Source of the DNA: Nitrospiraceae bacterium
GTDB lineage: Bacteria > Nitrospirota > Thermodesulfovibrionia > UBA6902
Direction of reading: 5' to 3'
DNA: 16,741 nt
NCBI GenBank assembly: GCA_020354155.1
Contig: CP070644.1
Coordinates: forward strand, 772,729-789,469
Shown here: piece after piece, positions 14,204 to 16,741 of the stretch
Numbering within the stretch: the first letter of the stretch is position 1
How the letters are laid out: each line of letters opens with the position of its first letter
Position numbers and translations under genes: made by a program
The notes under the pieces: model-generated
The model's database searches: none
Told to the model about the DNA's origin: nothing
The model's input: the letters and a program-made list of their open reading frames with translations, nothing else

Positions 14204-14280
14204 AAAATTTTGATATAACAGATTAAAGTAATGAGAACTATTATCCGAATAACAAATATTAATTAAACGAATTGAGTGAT

Positions 14281-14361
14281 ATGGCACAAAAACTTGCAAT
14301 GAGAATTGAAGATAACACAGTGCACACAGGACCTGAAATAGTTCGGAGCATATTTAATTAA
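14281..14361 (+). CDS. 26-codon leader ORF overlapping the pilM start
   Basis: ATG at 14281 opens a frame of 26 codons (beginning MAQKLAMRIEDN) whose TAA (14359-14361) shares one base with the pilM ATG (TAATG). A GAGTGAT stretch just before the ATG is a weak ribosome site. pilM itself has none (the 15 bases before it are TATTTAATT-like), so ribosomes finishing this ORF could restart on pilM. The 1-base junction is the same as that between pilN and pilO. I do not recognise the peptide. It may be a real small protein, a coupling leader, or an accidental frame. Confidence 0.45.
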   Translation: MAQKLAMRIEDNTVHTGPEIVRSIFN

Positions 14362-15413
14362 TGGTATTCGGAAAGAAAAGTATAATTGGCCTGGATATTG
14401 GGTCGAAACATATTAAAGCTGTCCAGCTTAAGGAACTGAAAGATGGTTTTCTTCTTGAACGACTGGGCATAACAACGCTTGAGCCCGAACTTATAGTAGA
14501 CGGCTCCATCCTTGACTCTTCCCGCGTGGTAGAAGCAATTAAGGGTCTCATGGACAGCACGCAGATTAAGGCAAAGGATACTACCATTGCTGTCTCGGGC
14601 CATTCCTCAGTAATCATTAAAAGAGTATCGCTGCCTCATATGTCGGAGGATGAACTGGCTGAATCAATAAAATTTGAGGCCGAGCAGTATATCCCCTTTG
14701 ACATTGAAGACGTAAATCTTGATTTCCAGATCATAGGTGTTGGCGAAGAAAAGAATATGATGGATGTTCTCATTGTTGCAGCAAAGCGCGACAAGATTAA
14801 TGAATATGTTTCCGTTGTCGCCGAGGCAGGATTGATGCCTGTCGTGGTGGATGTTGATGCCTTTGCTCTTGAGAATATGTACGAGCTCAATTATGAAGTA
14901 AACGAAGAGGACAATGTTGCCCTCGTCAACATCGGGGCAAGCATGATCAATATCAATATTGTCAAGGGAGGGGTCTCCGTTTTTACAAGAGACAGTTCTA
15001 TCGGCGGCAATCTCCATACGGAGGCATTGCAAAAGGAATTTACCATTTCCTATGAGGATGCTGAAAAGCTGAAACATGAAGGTTCAATTGAAGGTGTTGC
15101 TGAGGATGAAGCTCAATCAGTGCTGATGTCAGCATCGGAGGACATTATATCTGAAATATCCCGCTCATTTGATTACTTTAGAGATACAACAAATTACGAA
15201 TCCATTGATAGCATTATACTGAGCGGTGGGTGCGTATTGACCAAGGACTTTGCTTCACTCCTTGCAGAGCGGTCCGGAATCAATGTAGATATTGCACAGC
15301 CGCTGAAAAATATTCAGGTTCCCGAATCCTTTGACCGGGAATATCTAAAAACCATTGAACCCATTATTTGCGTTGCTCTGGGTTTGGCCCTGAGGAGGGT
15401 AGGAGATAAATGA
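14361..15413 (+). CDS. pilM: Type IV pilus assembly protein PilM (actin-like ATPase)
   Basis: PilM is the cytoplasmic actin-fold ATPase of the type IV pilus alignment complex; its groove binds the N-terminal INLLP peptide of PilN. The 350-residue protein shows the actin/FtsA-type nucleotide motifs: GLDIGSKHIK (10-19, phosphate 1), VNIGAS (189-194, phosphate 2) and LSGGCVL (287-293, adenosine). The KRVSLPHM segment and the FEAEQYIPFD motif are typical of PilM. It has no ribosome site and overlaps the preceding leader ORF by one base. The stop overlaps pilN in ATGA. Confidence 0.96.
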   Translation: MVFGKKSIIGLDIGSKHIKAVQLKELKDGFLLERLGITTLEPELIVDGSILDSSRVVEAIKGLMDSTQIKAKDTTIAVSGHSSVIIKRVSLPHMSEDELAESIKFEAEQYIPFDIEDVNLDFQIIGVGEEKNMMDVLIVAAKRDKINEYVSVVAEAGLMPVVVDVDAFALENMYELNYEVNEEDNVALVNIGASMININIVKGGVSVFTRDSSIGGNLHTEALQKEFTISYEDAEKLKHEGSIEGVAEDEAQSVLMSASEDIISEISRSFDYFRDTTNYESIDSIILSGGCVLTKDFASLLAERSGINVDIAQPLKNIQVPESFDREYLKTIEPIICVALGLALRRVGDK

Positions 15414-15946
15414 TACGGATAAATCTTCTCCCTTCAGCAAAAAGAAAAGCTGACATCATTCCTCCGGTCTTTATCTATGGAGGGATCGCCGCAGTGTTGA
15501 TCCTTATTCTTATGATCGTGGGCATGTTTATCATCAACAGCAGGATCTCCGGCGTGCAGAACGAAATAGCGGTAAAACAGCAGAAGCTTAATCAGTTAAA
15601 GACCAAACTGGAAGAGGTGAAGAATTACGAGCGAAATAATGAAGAAGTCAGGGCCAAGGCTGAGGTTATTGAGAAGCTGAAAAAGAACCAGGTGGTACCG
15701 CTGAGGCTGCTTGATGAAGTCAGCGAAATGCTCCCCAAGGGAGTGTGGCTGACGGCTCTCCTTGACAAAAACGGAACAATCAGTATTGATGGCTACGCAT
15801 ATTCAAATACTGAGCTTGTAAGTTATGTTCAGAATCTGAAGAGCTCAACGTATCTGACGGAGGTCATGCTCGTGGAATCAAGGCAGACTGAGGTGGGAAC
15901 CTATTCTATTTATAAATTTAAACTTCAGTTCAGGATGAAGATATAA
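15410..15946 (+). CDS. pilN: Type IV pilus assembly protein PilN
   Basis: PilN is the bitopic inner-membrane partner linking PilM to PilO. The 178-residue protein starts with the diagnostic MIRINLLPS (the PilM-binding peptide is residues 2-8), then a single membrane helix (about 20-42), a periplasmic coiled coil (about 44-92) and a ferredoxin-like C-terminal domain (about 97-178, with MLPKGVWLTALL early on). It overlaps pilM by four bases and pilO by one (TAATG), so it should be made in step with both. Confidence 0.95.
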   Translation: MIRINLLPSAKRKADIIPPVFIYGGIAAVLILILMIVGMFIINSRISGVQNEIAVKQQKLNQLKTKLEEVKNYERNNEEVRAKAEVIEKLKKNQVVPLRLLDEVSEMLPKGVWLTALLDKNGTISIDGYAYSNTELVSYVQNLKSSTYLTEVMLVESRQTEVGTYSIYKFKLQFRMKI

Positions 15947-16578
15947 TGGCGGCTGAATTAAACCTCAAGACACTGAAAAACATGCCCTATAAGTGGCAGG
16001 TAGTAATTTCTGTGCTGCCGTCGCTGATTATTGTGCTCCTGTTTGTGTTCTTTGTCTTCAAGCCAAAAACTGAAATGCTTATGACGCTGAAAGCCAAATC
16101 TCTGCTCCTCGATACTGAGATAAGCCAGAGTGAGGCAAAAATTAAAATTCTGGATGAGCTTATTGTTGAAAACAAACAGCTGCGGGAAAAGCTGCAGAAG
16201 CTGAAAGAGCAATTACCTGAAGAAAAAGAGGTCTCAGAACTGCTCAAACAGATATCAGATCTGGGTCTCCAGTCAGGGCTTGAAATACTCCTCTGGAAGC
16301 CTCAGGCTCGCAAGACAGACCCTCAAAACCTCTACGTGGAAATACCGGTAAATGTTGAGGTGGTTGCAGAGTACCATAAACTTGGTGTATTTTACAGCCA
16401 TATAAGTCGTTTGCCGAGGATAGTGAATATATCGGATATAGACCTGAAAATTAAGCAAGGCAAGGATCAGGAGGGCAAGGGCATTATCGCTGCGAAGTTT
16501 ACTGCCCGTACCTTTGCCTCTGTTGAGCAGGCAGGAGCAGGTGCAACACAAAAGAAAAAAACAGCAGGCATTCAATGA
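15946..16578 (+). CDS. pilO: Type IV pilus assembly protein PilO
   Basis: PilO dimerises with PilN in the periplasm and contacts PilP. The 210-residue protein has a short cytoplasmic start, one membrane helix (about 17-38), a long coiled coil (about 45-95, including QLREKLQKLKEQLPEEKEV) and a C-terminal ferredoxin-like domain (about 97-190) with VEVVAEYHKLGVF and LPRIVNISD motifs typical of PilO. A Gly/Ala/Lys-rich tail ends in ATGA shared with pilP. Confidence 0.95.
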   Translation: MAAELNLKTLKNMPYKWQVVISVLPSLIIVLLFVFFVFKPKTEMLMTLKAKSLLLDTEISQSEAKIKILDELIVENKQLREKLQKLKEQLPEEKEVSELLKQISDLGLQSGLEILLWKPQARKTDPQNLYVEIPVNVEVVAEYHKLGVFYSHISRLPRIVNISDIDLKIKQGKDQEGKGIIAAKFTARTFASVEQAGAGATQKKKTAGIQ

Positions 16579-16741
16579 AACATGGAAATAGAGTAAAATA
16601 CGGCATGAATCATGCCTTTCTTTATGCGGCAGTCCTCCTGATTGCCTCGATTGGTTTTTACGGGTGTGACAAAGCAGAGCCCCCGACGACCGTTAAAACG
16701 CCAACAAAGCAGGCAGCTCCGGTTGCCCCTGGGACGGTTTC
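16575..16741 (+). CDS. pilP: Type IV pilus assembly lipoprotein PilP (5' end only)
   Basis: The frame opens at 16575 in an ATGA overlap with pilO and runs off the window after 55 codons. A basic start and a hydrophobic core (about 14-28) lead to FYGC, with the lipidated Cys at 31. Asp at the next position (32) is the inner-membrane retention signal in the E. coli Lol rule, which fits PilP as an inner-membrane lipoprotein linking PilN/PilO to the secretin PilQ. A Pro/Thr/Lys-rich linker follows. The conserved C-terminal domain lies beyond the window, so the name rests on order, lipobox and length so far. Confidence 0.85.
   Translation, partial: MKHGNRVKYGMNHAFLYAAVLLIASIGFYGCDKAEPPTTVKTPTKQAAPVAPGTV

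Noticed and set aside
14125..14280. c-di-GMP riboswitch in the pil leader
   Set aside because: Expected because of the nearby cyclase, but the leader is mostly A/T with none of the conserved GEMM core or tetraloop-receptor elements.
14282..14297. Sigma-54-like TGGCAC ... TTGC upstream of pilM
   Set aside because: The GG and GC are 11 bases apart instead of the strictly required 10, and the match falls inside the small leader ORF. A good sigma-70-type promoter lies upstream.

Overview
The window is a run of chromosomal housekeeping and signalling genes from a Gram-negative-type bacterium. The Tat translocase, the alignment-complex pilus genes pilM/N/O/P with a lipoprotein PilP, an M23 peptidase and two tRNAs with encoded CCA all fit this. 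A desulfoferrodoxin-type superoxide reductase and a cysteine-rich zinc ribbon point to an anaerobe or microaerophile. A pyruvoyl arginine decarboxylase next to a fused SAM decarboxylase/aminopropyltransferase, and the general style of the genes, would fit Nitrospirota or a deltaproteobacterial-type lineage. That placement is inference and no marker here settles it. There is no mobile element, CRISPR array or clear foreign island.

Layout. Positions 1-892 hold the 3' end of an acidic-tailed ORF (probably TatA/TatB) overlapping tatC. From 1051 to 3166, on the minus strand, lie an M23 peptidase, an unrecognised 92-residue protein, a strong intrinsic terminator and a separately promoted zinc-ribbon gene. 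tRNA-Pro(TGG), minus strand, is at 3369-3445. Positions 3446-3987 are mostly non-coding and end in what looks like a decayed PAS-domain fragment. Positions 3988-8355 hold a three-gene signalling operon: a PAS-PAS-GAF-PAS histidine kinase, a single-domain response regulator and a REC-GAF-GGDEF diguanylate cyclase. Positions 8449-10212, minus strand, form a polyamine cluster of pyruvoyl arginine decarboxylase and a SpeD-aminopropyltransferase fusion. A superoxide reductase lies at 10496-10951 and tRNA-Val(CAC), minus strand, at 10994-11068. trkA-trkH (K+ uptake) occupy 11260-14039 with an ATGA overlap. Positions 14281-16741 hold a small leader ORF followed by pilM, pilN, pilO and a truncated pilP, all joined by 1-4 base overlaps.

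How the genes fit together. The kinase, receiver and diguanylate cyclase probably form one relay ending in c-di-GMP, which commonly governs the choice between surface motility and attachment; the type IV pilus genes nearby are a plausible but unproven output. Two self-processing pyruvoyl enzymes sit side by side and would supply agmatine and decarboxylated SAM to the same fused aminopropyltransferase. That transferase domain resembles eukaryotic spermine synthase more than ordinary SpeE. I see no new multi-gene defence or mobile system. The points most worth following are the SpeD/spermine-synthase-like fusion, the apparently leaderless trkA transcript, the Shine-Dalgarno-less pilM coupled to a 26-codon leader ORF, and the PAS remnant before the kinase.
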